Source of the DNA: Thermothelomyces thermophilus ATCC 42464
Lineage: Eukaryota > Ascomycota > Sordariomycetes > Sordariales > Chaetomiaceae
Assembly: GCF_000226095.1 (NCBI RefSeq)
Contig: NC_016473.1
Location: 1,922,001-1,986,000, forward strand
DNA length: 64,000 nt
Reading direction: 5' to 3'
Part shown: in pieces, positions 11,875 to 23,541 of the stretch
Layout of the letters: every line of letters starts with the position of its first letter
Position numbering within the stretch: the stretch's first letter is position 1
Position numbers and translations under genes: made by a program
Notes under the pieces: model-generated
Seen by the model: the letters and a program-made list of their open reading frames with translations, nothing else
Database searches by the model: none
Told to the model about the DNA's origin: nothing

Positions 11875-13063
11875 ATGCCTCCCAAGAGCCGCGAATATTA
11901 TCTGACGACGAGCTCCAGCCGGGACTTTGCCTGGTTCCTCTTCAAGGCCGCCGGCGCCCGAACCCAGAGCAAGAAACTTGCGCCGCCCTCACCGAACGCC
12001 GTCCCTAAGGCTCGACGGGCAAAGATGGCGGAGCCAAAACTGGCACTTTTGCCCCCCGCCGAGGCCAAGGCGAGGAAACAGGCTCCTCCCCAATCCAGAC
12101 CAGAGCCAGCCAAGCCGAGGAAGCAGGCCAAACCGAAGCGAGCTGGGCTGAAAAGCGTCGGCCTCTGGTCCGACTGGTACGTGAGCGAAGACCGCAGCTA
12201 CTTCTGGCGAGCGAGAATGTCGCACAACGGTGGGTTTCTGCTGAGCCATCTTTCCCGTGCCTGTATGTAGCACGGAGAACCAGCAAACTGACGTGCCCCT
12301 CCCTCCCCCTCCAGAGACTTGGGATTACCAGTTCACCCCTGGATACCAAGAGCCCGCACCGGCCGACAAGATCACCCCCAACCCGTCCAGCGGCGAGTCC
12401 AGCCAGCCGCAGTCCCCCATCCCGGAGAAGCGCCCGGGCAGTTCCAACCCTAACGTGTCCCAGGGCCCTGCCTCGCCCAAGAGCTCACTGCGAACAATAC
12501 TGACGACCTCGACCGGCCGCCCGACCGAAGACCTGTCCGCTTCAACCAGCAGGACGCTCGTCACGCTCCCTAAGGAGGTGGAGGACAGCAGCCAGTCCGG
12601 AACAGCGCCGGTGCCCCTGGCCGCCGAGACGAAAAAGAACCCGTCCGGGTCCGGGACCAAGAGCAACGAGGCCAGGCGCGCGAGCAGCACCAGAAGTCCG
12701 GTGCTGCGGCTCCTCCAGGAAGGGCGCAGCCGCAAGAACAGGGCCAGGGCGGAGGCGGCCAGATCTGGTGCCGACAACACCGCCGGTATGGGTATGCCCG
12801 ACGCGGCAGATGTCACGGGCAAGAGGAAGCAACATCCAAGGGCCGCCCACGCCGGCAACGGAGGCAACGGCAGCGGAGCAGCCACCGTGGTGGCCGGAAA
12901 CCGCACGTCGTCGGCATTTGCGAAGAAGCTGCGTGCCAAGGTCAAGTCGGAAAAGGAGCTCAAGGTGGACCCCAAGAAGAGGGTGAGGACGTGGTTGAAG
13001 GGAGTCGAGGTCGATTGGGCGCCGATCCCGTTGGACGCGCAGGGGTTTCCCATTTACCGATGA
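11875..13063 (+). CDS. conserved-looking fungal protein of unknown function
   Basis: Model join(11875..12229, 12315..13063), 367 aa. Intron 12230-12314 ends in a C/T tract and CCAG. I do not recognise the family. Three islands look constrained: the N-terminus (SREYYLTTSSSRDFAWFLFK), the segment spanning the splice site (GLWSDWYVSEDRSYFWRARM, then ETWDYQFTPGYQ), and the extreme C-terminus (RVRTWLKGVEVDWAPIPLDA then QGFPIYR). Between them is a Ser/Pro/Lys-rich disordered stretch with basic clusters that could serve as nuclear signals. There are no membrane segments and no signal peptide. The aromatic-rich islands survive across the intron, which supports the splice model. No function is proposed. 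Confidence 0.8.
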
Positions 13064-13078
13064 CACCCTTCCTTTCCC

Positions 13079-13137
<59 letters not shown>

Positions 13138-13138
13138 T
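13079..13138. repeat. (CTTT)n microsatellite
   Basis: About fifteen nearly perfect CTTT units, 15 bp after the stop of the preceding gene, so probably transcribed in its 3' UTR. The pyrimidine strand is the coding strand. Confidence 0.95.
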
Positions 13139-14258
13139 GCATGCGCCACTAGTGTGGTGCTCCTTGGCTTATCTTGATCTCTTCCTCGCAAAGAACTGTA
13201 TAACGCGTCTTCAGTGGTCTCAACGGGTTTCCCTTCCTCCTGGTCTAATCTATACCCCGTACTCCCACTCCCGCGTGTGCAACTGTGCAACCGTGAGACC
13301 CATGACCTACAGTTTCAGTTCGCCGGGGGGGGGGCGCTCTTGCTTGCTTCTTTCTGCGAGTGGTGGGCATCACTGCGCTTTTTTACTCTTTTCTCTCTTT
13401 TGGGATCCTTCTGGGTCCTGTGGTAAACCGTTTACCCATATACTGCGTAGGGCATCGATTTGGTTTACTGATCATCAATGTCTGGTGTATGTATGTACAG
13501 TATGTACTGTACATACATCCCAGCTTCGGAGCGAAAATGCAAGTGTGGTGGCTTCAGTAGTAGTTAGTTAATTAGTATGCGAAATTCGGAGAGATAGAGA
13601 GGGCCTAGAACCACAGGCCAACCAAGACTTCGGGCTGCTACGCCATGCCCCTGAGCATCCCGGGAAAGCACGAATTACATAGTACTGCGTCCGCCATAGT
13701 GTTTGTTACACTAACTCATCGCCCCCACCCCGTGGAACAGGCTCTGGGGTACCAAGAGATCAGGCTCGTGCTGCCTGCATTGCGTGCCAATGCCTTAGGT
13801 ATAACTATTGCGCCAATGCCAAGAACGTACGTACATACATACCTGTGCATCTGCATGGTACCTGCATTTCGAGTGTCCTCTGAGATCGGAGAAGCAGATC
13901 ATTTGATGATTCGATGCCTTACTCTGAGTAACTATACTCAGTAAACGTCGAAAGCAAGGGTCTTCCTGTAGCCTTCACAGCTCAGATAAGTCGCGCCGCA
14001 ACAGCGTCTTGGCGGGACCCGGGATGGCCGTCGCCGATTGCGACAAGAGGCAGGTCCGATTACATGTAGTTACACAATGTTCCTGGCACCGCTTACTCGG
14101 TACCTGGGTAAGCGGATAGCTCCGCAATTACCTGGCCTCCACCCAGCCACCACGACCTACAATCATATTCCCACCCCGATACGGTTTCATCGATCGGCCA
14201 GCTAGTTAGCCAACTTTCGAGCTCAATCGCTTTCTCTCCCATCAATCCCAGAACAGTC
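13139..14258. other. intergenic region upstream of lap4
   Basis: No supportable gene. It contains the longest perfect palindrome of the gene-rich half (13489-13518, listed separately) and a GTAC/CATA-rich stretch at 13826-13845. Confidence 0.45.
13489..13518. repeat. 30-bp perfect palindrome (14-bp arms)
   Basis: Arms 13489-13502 and 13505-13518 are exact reverse complements around a two-base centre, built from TATGTACAGTA. It can form a cruciform or hairpin. It lies about 430 bp downstream of the unknown gene and about 740 bp upstream of lap4. Confidence 0.9.
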
Positions 14259-15974
14259 ATGACCCGCCACACTCCCGAGTTCCTGCGGGCGCGCAGCTCC
14301 AACCTCTCGCTGCGCTCCACGGCCTTGGAGCAGTCGACGGCCATGCGCCCCGACATCGTCATCGACAACACGATGGACGCCAAGGACCTGAGGCCCGAGG
14401 CCTTCACCAAGCCCTACCTCGAGTTCATGACCGAGAACCCGACCGTCTTCCACGCCGTCGATTACTTCAAGCAGAAGCTGCTCAAGGCCGGCTACAAGGA
14501 GGTTGGTCATGATCTGCGCTCTTCTTCCTAGGCGGCCGCGCCCCCGTTCGCCTCTAATAACCGCCCTTGTCTGCAGCTCTCGAGTCGCGACAGCTGGATC
14601 GGCAAGCTCGAGCCCGGCGGCAAGTACTTCACTACCCGCAACGGCAGCTCCATCATCGCCTTTGCCGTGGGCGCCTCCTACAAGCCCGGCAACGGCGTCG
14701 CCATGATCGCCGGCCACATAGACGCCCTGACTGCCCGCCTGAAGCCGACGAGCAAGAAGCCAAACACGCACGGCTACGTGCAGCTGGGCGTTGCCCAGTA
14801 CGCCGGCGCCCTGAACGAGACGTGGTGGGACAGAGACCTGGGCATCGGCGGCCGCGTCATTGTGCGCGACCCGGACACGGGCAAGACGACCGTGAAGCTC
14901 GTCAAGCTCGACTGGCCTAGTACGTCCTGACCGATAAAACACCATCAAGGTTGTGTGTGGGTTGGGTTCATGCAGAGACCACACCGAACCAGCTAACCCC
15001 GAGTCTCTCAAACATCAGTCGCCCGCATCCCGACCCTGGCTCCCCACTTTGGCATCGGCATGACGGGCCACAACAACCGCGAGACCGAACTGGTACCCAT
15101 CATCGGCCTCGATAACGGCGACCTCGACTCGGCGGCCGCCCCAGAACAGCCCCTCGGCGCCCCGGGCTCCTTCGTCTCCACCCAGCCCCCCAAGCTCGTC
15201 AAGCTGATCGCCAAGCAGCTCTCCATCTCGGACCCAAGCAGCATCCTCAACTGGGAGCTCGAGCTGTTCGACTCTCAGCCCGCCACCGTCGGCGGTCTCG
15301 ACAGGGAGTTCATCTTTGCCGGCCGGATCGACGACAAGCTCTGCTCGTGGGCCGCCTTCATGGCCCTCCTGCACGCCAAGTCGGACCCCTCCGAGGGCAA
15401 CATCAAGCTGGTCGCCCTCTTCGACGACGAGGAGATCGGCTCCCTCCTCCGCCAGGGCGCGCGCGGCAACTTCCTGCCCATCACCATCGAGCGCGCCGTC
15501 GAGGCCCTCGCCTCCGCGGCCAAGACCCCCTTCGGCCCGGGCCTGCTCGGCCAGACGTACGCCTCCTCCTTCCTCGTCTCGTCCGACGTCACCCACGCGG
15601 CCCACCCCAACTTCCCCCAGACCAACCTGGCCGGCCACTCGCCCCGCCTCAACGTCGGCGTCGCCCTCTGCGTCGACGCCTCGGCCCACATGACCACCGA
15701 CAGCGTGAGCATGGCCATCCTGGACCGCGTCGCCGACCTGGCCGGCTGCGTCAACCAGCGCCACATGATCCGCAACGACTCCCGCTCCGGCGGCACCGTC
15801 GGCCCCATGCTCAGCGCCGCCATGGGCTGCAAGGCCGCCGACGTCGGCATCCCCCAGCTCAGCATGCACAGCATCCGCGCCACCACCGGCAGTCTCGACC
15901 CGGGCCTGGGCGTCAAGTTTTACAAGGGCTTCTTGGATCATTGGGATGCCGTCGACCGTGAGTGGCGGAACTAG
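14259..15974 (+). CDS. lap4: vacuolar aminopeptidase I (peptidase family M18)
   Basis: Model join(14259..14501, 14577..14919, 15019..15974), 513 aa. Introns 14502-14576 and 14920-15018 keep the phase. M18 landmarks appear in order: GHIDALTARLKP (first metal-binding His and Asp), RDLGIGGR, ARIPTLAPHFGIGMTGHNN, the catalytic/metal FDDEEIGS, SSDVTHAAHPNFP, and SRSGGTVGPM leading to IPQLSMHSIRA with the last metal-binding His. The local wording (HIDALTARLKP, PTLAPHFG) matches yeast Lap4/Ape1 more closely than cytosolic aspartyl aminopeptidase. In yeast, Ape1 is a dodecameric Zn hydrolase delivered to the vacuole by the Cvt/autophagy route through an N-terminal propeptide. Here about 45 residues precede the conserved core and could play that part, which is inference. 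Codon bias is strong toward C at third positions. Confidence 0.93.
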
Positions 15975-16492
15975 AGGCTGAGGAGCGCACGCGCGTGTGT
16001 GTGACAGAGAGAGGGGAAGATGCGTGTGTAGGTGTGTTTTCTGAAATGAGGCATGCGTTGTATAGAGGAGATCTAATAGATACCAACCAATGGAAATGGA
16101 TATATCATCATCATTCAGGCCGGGATGCGGCGGAGATATGGCGGCTCGATTGGTAGGTGATGGATGATATATATATATGTATATTATACATATAAACCGT
16201 GCGCTCAACTCGAACATGAAACACGTTGGATAACCAAGCTGCTGGGTATCGATGATGTCTTTCTCTTTTTTCCCCTGGGAATGCTATTTGCCCCCATGAC
16301 CTCTATTTTACTCTAACAACCAAAGATGCTCCGGTCTATAACCCAGCTATGCAGAGAGAGTTGAAAGAAAAACCGGAATGAAAAGACCAGTCGCTTGCCC
16401 CGTATGCAATACAACAACAACCCCTTACAGTCCGTCCCCCTTTACCCCTTCGCACCTCGCGGGGCCCCTCTTCTAATCCGCCACTCTTCCTC
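15975..16492. other. convergent 3' flanks of lap4 and syg1-like gene
   Basis: 518 bp with an AT-rich stretch (about 16150-16200, TATATATA-rich) suited to 3'-end formation. No gene is seen. Confidence 0.45.
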
Positions 16493-18117
16493 CTACTCAC
16501 CGCTGCCGTTACCCCTACCACCACCACCACCACCACCCCCCACACTATGAACACGACGATGATGTTGAAGACTGTGATGGCGATGGTGTTGAAGACTATG
16601 TTGGCGATGATGCTGATGATGATGGTGATGCCCAGCACCATCATTGTTATTGTCACCATGTTCGTTACCATCGTCATCGTCGTCGTCGTCGTCGTAGTCG
16701 CTCTTCAACTCCTCCATCTCGTCGTCTTCGCTCCCCAGGACGTCATCCACCTCCTCCTCCTCATCCGCGGCACCGCCACCGCCCACCGCTGCCCGCCGGT
16801 CGTCCCGCCCTGCCTCGGCGGCTGTCGGCCGCCGCTTCTCAAAGTCCTGCTTGTGCGCCTCCGCCATGGCCTGCAGGATCGACCGCTTGCCGACCGCGTC
16901 GGACAGCCGCCGGCGGAACGTGCCCGACCTGGCGACCGCCGCCGCCGCTCCCTCCTCGAGCGCCGTTGCCGTCACCTCCTGCGGCGCGGCGGCTCTCTCG
17001 CTACGCGGTGTGGGCGCCATAGTGGTGGTGGCGGCGGTGACCGGGCGCAGGGAGGAGGGAGTCGCTGCAGCTGCAGCTGCAGGCGTGGCTGCCGTGCCGG
17101 GTCTGTGGCGCAGGCTCGGCGTGGCGGCGGCTCCCGTGGTCGGCCGGCCGGCATCGTCGACCGCCGGCGCCAAGGCCGCTCCGGCCCCCACAGCTCCGGC
17201 GGTAGCGGTGGCGGCGGCTGCGGCTTGTTCGAGGCTGGGCCGCTGGACAAACTGCTCGAGGTGGTAGGGCAGGGGCGTGTCGCGGGCGGCCTTGTACTGG
17301 GCGACGTTGGCGCAGTGCTCGTTCTCGACGCGCAGCAGAGTCCACATGCCGCGGCGGACGATCTCGGCGAAGCTGGCCATGAAGGAGACGATGGTGCTGT
17401 GCTGCATGTCGTGCGTGAAGATGGCGTAGAAGATCCACGAGAAGCGCAGGATCGGGTCGAGGACCATGATGACATAGTAGATCCAGACGGGCCGGAGCGC
17501 CGTGATATCGCGTAAGAGCCGCTGCTGAGCGTTGGCTTGGAGGAGGGAGAAATCCATAAAGAGATCCCAGATTGCTGAAGAAGTCTCTAGTCTTAGTCGG
17601 CTGCATAAACGAAAGGAGGAGAGAGACGGGGACACTGAGGGAGGGCTCACAGCAGTACACGGCGTTGATGGAGGCAAACGCGATAAAGAAGCTCAGGTTG
17701 GTCCGGGTGTCGTCAATGCGGTAGAGACTGAGCCAGACCGCCGTCAGGATCGTCATGGTGTACTTGCCGCAGTTGACGAGGTGGGGAAACACATTCCGCG
17801 TGTCTCGGTAGCGCCTGATGCACTGGAGGGCGCGCCATATCGGGGGAAGGGCGGCAAAGAAGCCGAGAAGGCGAGAATGCGACGAGTTGCACTCGTCCGG
17901 ATCGTTCCAGCTGCGTGCGTAGAGGCAGAAGAAGAGCTCGATGTTCTGCCAGGCGGTCAGCTAACAAGGGACGAGGCTTGAACAAGGGGAGGGCAGCGGG
18001 CGCGTACACAGGTGGCGTAGGTCAAGGAACACCAGATATCCCCGAGAAAGAAGTCCCGAAACTCGACTGGGTATAAACCCGACAGGAGGAGCCGATACTG
18101 TAGGGGTGGTTGTCAGC

Positions 18118-18172
<55 letters not shown>

Positions 18173-20275
18173 GGTGAATGACTGGAGGTTCTCGGGAGGA
18201 AGGGTTGCTCACATGAGAGTACAAGAACCAGCGCCTAGCCTTGTGATGCAGTATCGGTGCCGGGAGAAAGATGATGACGAGAGAAATGCAAATGAGGATG
18301 ACGGGGTAATACAGGTACAGCTCTTCCCAGTTGCCCGACCTCGAGAAGTTGAGCCAGAGGAAGACGCCGAACAGGGTGAAGAAGAAGCTGGGGAATTCGG
18401 CCACCTGCTTCCAGTCCAGAAAATTCCTGGCATCGAACTCGAAGATGAAGGGGTAGTTGACCTTATTCTTGGACCACATCCGGCAGTCGAGGGTGAACAA
18501 GCCGAAGAGGAGGAGGATGAGGAAGTAACTGCCATACAGCTGGAGGAGGTAGCCCGTCTGTTCGACAAAATCCTCGTCCTCGTGGCCGAGGAGGATCTCG
18601 GAGCCGTATATGAGCCCCTGAACGGCGAAGACGGAGCCGAGGCCGATCATCAGGCCGCTGCGGAACGCGCTGTCGGAGGAGTCCCCCTGACGTTTTTGCA
18701 GGGCTCGGAGCTTCCCGGCGGCGATCTTGTGGTTCCCTTTCTCAAAGTACCTGGCGTACAAATCTTCGACGGTGCGCAAGTGGCCGTCTAGGATGTCGCT
18801 ATTGACGAACCAAGACTTGTTCACCTTCTCATTCATGTACCGGTAGGGCGGCCGGGCATTGACCGCCTTGTCGTACTTCTTGTTGAGCTTGCGGAACGCC
18901 GTCCGGTTCAGGAGGGCGTACGACTTGAGTAGCTCGAGACTGCGGTAGAACTCCTGCATGGCCAGTTTGAGTTTGCGCTTGGCGGTCCGGTACGGGACGT
19001 CGTTGGCCTGCTGTGGTCTCCGCACGTAGTCCCGGCCCACGTCCACCGTCTGGCTCTGGCCCGTCATGACGGGGGTCCTGGTCATCTTCTGGAGCTCCTC
19101 CGAGTTGGGCCCGGGCTTGATGAAGCGGTGTTTGAGCGGGCCGATCCAGGCTCGATTGCGGTCCTTGGGCCGCCCGTTGGCGTCTTCCTCCTCGCTGCGC
19201 CTGCTGCTGCGCGCCTGCTCTCTCCTCTTTCTCGACTCGGCAATCTCGGCGGTCCGTCTGTTGCGCATCTCGTGAAGCTGGGCGCGCAGTGCGGCCAGGC
19301 GCTCCGTCGCCTGATCTTCCTTCTCCTTGTAGAACGTCTCGATCTTGTCCAGCTCGCTGTCGAGAAATGCAAAGAAGTCGCGCTCGGCCGAGCGGACGTA
19401 GTCCAGGTTCTGCAACCCGATCTCGGCCCTGTTTGGCGTCTGCCTGGGCGCCGAGGAAGCGGTGGAGAAGAGCCGGGCAACACGCAGGCGCGGCGTTGGA
19501 GCTGTGCCTCTGGACCGGAAGGTGCGCAACGACGGGGAGGGGCGGCCCAACCTTGCTGCATCATCCGCCATAGTTGCGCTGCGCGGGAGTGGCATACGGT
19601 GCCATACGGGATCGCCCGTGTTGGAGGGAACCCGCATGGCGGGGGCCGGGAGTTCAAAGTCGTTCCTGTCGCTCTGGCGCGATGGCGATGGCCCAAAACT
19701 GCCATATTGTAGAGTGCTGCCCGGGGAGCTCGCCAACCCTGACCGCTCGTTTCCCCCGGGTGCATCGGCTGCGGATTTGCACCGGAACAGCGACGGATCT
19801 CCCGTCGAACTCCGGTTAGGCGTGAATTCATGATCTATGCCGAAGATGTTGGCCGGAGTTTTCGCCTGGGGTGCCTCGGTCCCCTTCCTGGTCAAGGTCG
19901 GCGTCGCATTGGCGCGGTTGATGGCGCGCGTGACGGCTTTGATGTGCTTTTTCCCGGCCTTGTAGTTTAAATATTTGGCCCGCCATTCTGCACCAAAAAC
20001 ATGCTTGTTAGCCCCAGAAACGTGTCTAAAACCCTTTGGCGATCGTTCCGCCGCCCAATGCTTGTCGCTCCCAGAAGCCGGCGCTGTCCAATAGCAGCCA
20101 GCGGCACAAACAAGTGATTCGACGCACAAACTGTCTCAGCGGACGAGAGGGGGAAAAGCTGCATACCTGGGACAGCGTCTTGGTCAAGCTCCTTTGCGAA
20201 CCTTGGCGGCTGTGTCAGTCCACGATGCGGTCTCCCGTGTTTCACAAAAAACTTCGTCCGATCTTCTTACTTCAT
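16493..20275 (-). CDS. syg1: SPX-EXS phosphate exporter, SYG1/XPR1 family
   Basis: Six-exon model complement(join(16493..17574, 17651..17945, 18008..18097, 18213..19987, 20167..20201, 20271..20275)), 1093 aa. All five introns are GT-AG and every phase closes. Exon 1 is only ATGAA, giving MKFAKELDQDAVPEWRAKYL, the expected SPX start. The SPX domain is split by a long disordered insertion and resumes with YVRSAERDFFAFLDSELDKI and MQEFYRSLELLKSYALLNR. Transmembrane helices begin near GLMIGLGSVFAVQGLIYGSE. The EXS domain covers exons 4-6 (LLLSGLYPVEFRDFFLGDIW, NIELFFCLYARSWNDP, MVLDPILRFSWIFYAIFTHD). In the family SPX senses inositol pyrophosphates and EXS exports phosphate. The last 300 residues are low-complexity: Ala, Asp, then His/Gln and Gly runs. 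The stop lies inside GGTGAGTAG, so a further 3' intron cannot be excluded. Confidence 0.93.
18119..18168. repeat. A50/T50 homopolymer inside a syg1 intron
   Basis: Fifty consecutive A on the + strand, which is U50 in the syg1 pre-mRNA. It lies within intron 18098-18212, just upstream of a CTGAC branch-like site and the CTACAG acceptor. Length is likely polymorphic and may include assembly error. Confidence 0.95.
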
Positions 20276-23200
20276 GACGTCAATCCCGACATTGCGTCGA
20301 GGAATGGCATATGACAGAAGGGCCTTTGCATGTGATGAACAATGAGAAAAAGCGGGCGCGTTTAGGAAGCGGAACCGGAAAGGTCGTGATCCATGGCTTG
20401 GTCCAATTCGCTGATCGTTTTAAAAGTCGAAGCGACTGGCTCCTTTTGAACGAAAATGAAAAGACGTTCGATAACCGACCAATTTAGATCCGTCTTGGAG
20501 TTTTTCTACCAGGTTTCCTTTCTTACTAGTAGTCTAGCTCCCAACTTCTTGGGAGCCCTGCAGCCTGCAGTGCGGCAGGACCAAGGTCTCCTCCCGAACC
20601 AACAGGTGAAGGATCCGCAAGCGAAGCTAGTGGGGCCAAGATGAAATGCTTGAACTAGTGTATATCCGGACTGTACTGCCGTTTGGGAAAGTTCCGCCGC
20701 TGTGGCTGTTGAGCCTGGGTCGCCTTTTGCAGGCCTCAATGTTCAGCAGTTCTCAAATACTATGTAGTAGCTTCTGCCATCTCAGCGGGTACCAGGTCTC
20801 AGGTCCACTAAACTACGTAGACATCCCGGCCAAACTCTACCATTCTCGGTCCAGAGGTAGGAAAAGCACAAGTGGATGATTGTTCCCGACCTGAATCGGG
20901 TCGCGAGGATGGGACCAGGGATGGTGCAAGGTTCCATCCGCACATTACAAGTACGGATTACTCTGCAACAACACCTCCGGAGGCCGATGATGCCGCAACC
21001 GCACCTGACTTAGGCTTGATGTGTGCAGGTTTGAGCAGGCCAATTAGAGGCTTCCTGTCCACCGTCTGCCGGTCATATTGATAAGTATGGAGTAGCTATG
21101 GAAGGCAGTCTTGTTCCGAAATCTCAGCCGCTCCCCCCCCCCCCCGCGGCTTTCCCCCCGTTCTCCCCTTGGTCAAAGCAAGAATTCAACCCTCTTGTAC
21201 GTCGGGGGCCAGGATCCGTCATCGGGCACCATCATCCCTGATGTGCATACTGTAATTGTGCGTTTGGCGACACGCAGGTGGAGCGCCAAACCCAGCTTTA
21301 CTTCTTCACGGCCTCGGGGATGACCGAGCCGGCTGTTTCCTAATTGGAGCATTAGTACAGCAAATCCCACAGTAATCCGCACAACCTAGGTATTCCATCG
21401 GGTTCCTGCTCTAAATACGGATTCCTAGGTACAACATTGCCCAATGTACGACAACTTTTGCACTTAAACTGGTACATCGAAGTATCAAGCCCAGTGTAAC
21501 GGGATACAATGTAACTAATGCTGCGTACTTACACCCCGCCATACATACTTACACCAGAGTACGCGACTACGCCAATCCCACCGAAACGCGAATTGCAGGC
21601 CCAAAGAGGCACCACGCCCGTTTTTTTGGAAGCAACACCGGTGCCTGGCTCCCGGGCCATGCCGATCCCGTGCGTCGGAGCGTGGCAGGGAGTGGATCGG
21701 ATAAGGGCGGCGACCCCCGCACATTGGAGGCCTTGCGGGGCTTCGCTTCTCGCGCGCGTGTGCTAGCAAGACACGGGGAGGCAATAACGTTATCATTGGT
21801 CAGAGTCCGCGCATTTTCAGCCCCGACAAACAGCCACTCGCGCGACTGAGCATGTCGGCTGGTGCTGTGACACGAACTGCTTTTGGCAAGATATTTGTCT
21901 CGCGGCGCCGCCTCCCTCCATCCGGGAACGGTGGCCAGTCGGATGCCAAGCGTAAGATCTTCCGCTCTGGCGGTAAGGCGCACCACCAAGCAGGTGCTGC
22001 AGGGCGCGCAGCCTACACCCACAAAGCAAGCGGGTGGATGGATTGCCCGCCCACTTGAGCGGCGGAGAATTGCGTGCCGTGGTTGCTCCAACCGTGCCTT
22101 GCTGTCAGCTTCGTGCCGAGATTTGTTAAGCCAGAAGGTCGACAGGCTGTTTTTGTAGCGTACAACCGTAGATTTGGGGAGTAGGTAGGTATCTTATATA
22201 AGGTAGTATATAGGTAATTTGAGTATCTTTGTAGGTAGACGGTGCTAACGTATAAAGTTACAAACTGACGGTATGAGTGTGCCGCCTAGGTATACTATAT
22301 TCCGCACATATAAGCGCACGGCCGCTTCTTCCTGACGTTGGTTGTGCGAAGAAAAAAGGCACGTTGCATTTGCCCTGTGCCTCAGCAACCTTGTTTTCGA
22401 GAGCTGCCATAAATATAATCAATATTGTGGCGGATGATTATGTAGGATGCTGAGCCATAGCCATCTTAGGCTCCAACATCCGCCATAAAAATTAAAGATT
22501 TCCTCATTGCATCATAGAAGATGATGGTTTTCGACGTTGATCACAGTGGATGGCAAGCGCCATTCGATGTGACCCCACCCCACCTCACATTGCCTAACCC
22601 CACCCGACGTTCAGCTGCAGAGAGCATCTACCAGGTTCGTCATACCGACGAGCGCGATCCAACCCGCAAAGCTGCTACCTGAGGTTTGCACGAAGCATCC
22701 AGCATCGCGCGACCATCTCTCTTCGGCCCACTGCTCCGCATTGGTGGTTATCCTCAACACCCCAGACACCACTACTTCTTCACCGTGCCTTGCGAAGTAG
22801 ACGGACAGATTGGGGTCGGCGTCGAAACGCGCGCAATTTTTTTTCCCTCAAGTTCGCCCGGCGCTTGTTGGTTGACATAGCTAGCGCTGCCCGATCGCTC
22901 CGTGCTCAACACAACTTAGCGCTCCGTGGACCGGGCTCTCGGCCGCACAGGGAGTTTCGGCCCCAACTCCAGCTCGCTCACCTCAAACGCCTCTGGAGAA
23001 GACCAAAGAAACTCGCAGCAGACATCTGCTTGGCCACTTCCGACCAGCGGATCATTTGGGGCTCGGACAAGGAAGGAACATCGAGGAAATCATAGAGGCC
23101 AAGCCGGGTTTGTCAGGCCGAACAGACTGCCTGATTCCCACATATAGCATCATCGGACCAGGGCCGGGGATGCAACGTGGGAGCCGCCAAGGCTCGACGG

Positions 23201-23541
23201 GAACTTCTGCTTTCTGACCTTTTCTGGGCGCGTCGTTTCTCCTCTTGTCGAACAAACACTTGCGCTCTAACACCGGCGACCCCTCTTTTTAAAACTCCTA
23301 GACCATCTTGAGGAGATTGGCTGTTCTACTCCACCAGCAGATTGTTATTCTCCGTCAATTGCGTGGTTGCTTGCACGGCCGTGGACCACTCGAGATCCTC
23401 CTCGAGCGCATGCACCCGACCTAACTAAAGACCAACCAACCAGCTGCCTTGCGAACAGAGAGATCAACCCCTGAGGTGACCGCGCTGCGACCCGCGCCTC
23501 GACATCAGTGTCCGTCAGTGGTCTAGCGACCATCTCCCAAC
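20276..23541. other. long divergent intergenic region
   Basis: 3.3 kb between two divergent genes with no supportable coding region. Open frames of 60-170 codons (for example about 21567-22091) lack motifs and overlap. The stretch 22150-22320 is much more AT-rich than its surroundings and may be an old decayed insertion. Pyrimidine-rich sequence from about 23240 to 23541 suits a long 5' leader of the next gene. GTAC/CCGTA-type short motifs recur near 20945, 21413 and 21525. Confidence 0.4.

Noticed and set aside
15015-16217. 400-codon reverse-strand frame under lap4
   Set aside because: Gly/Ala/Val/Asp-rich antisense shadow created by C-ending codons of the M18 peptidase gene.
16547-17515. 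322-codon forward frame over the syg1 3' end
   Set aside because: Antisense of the EXS domain and repeat-encoded tail. Its Met/Val-rich start is the complement of His/Asp repeats.
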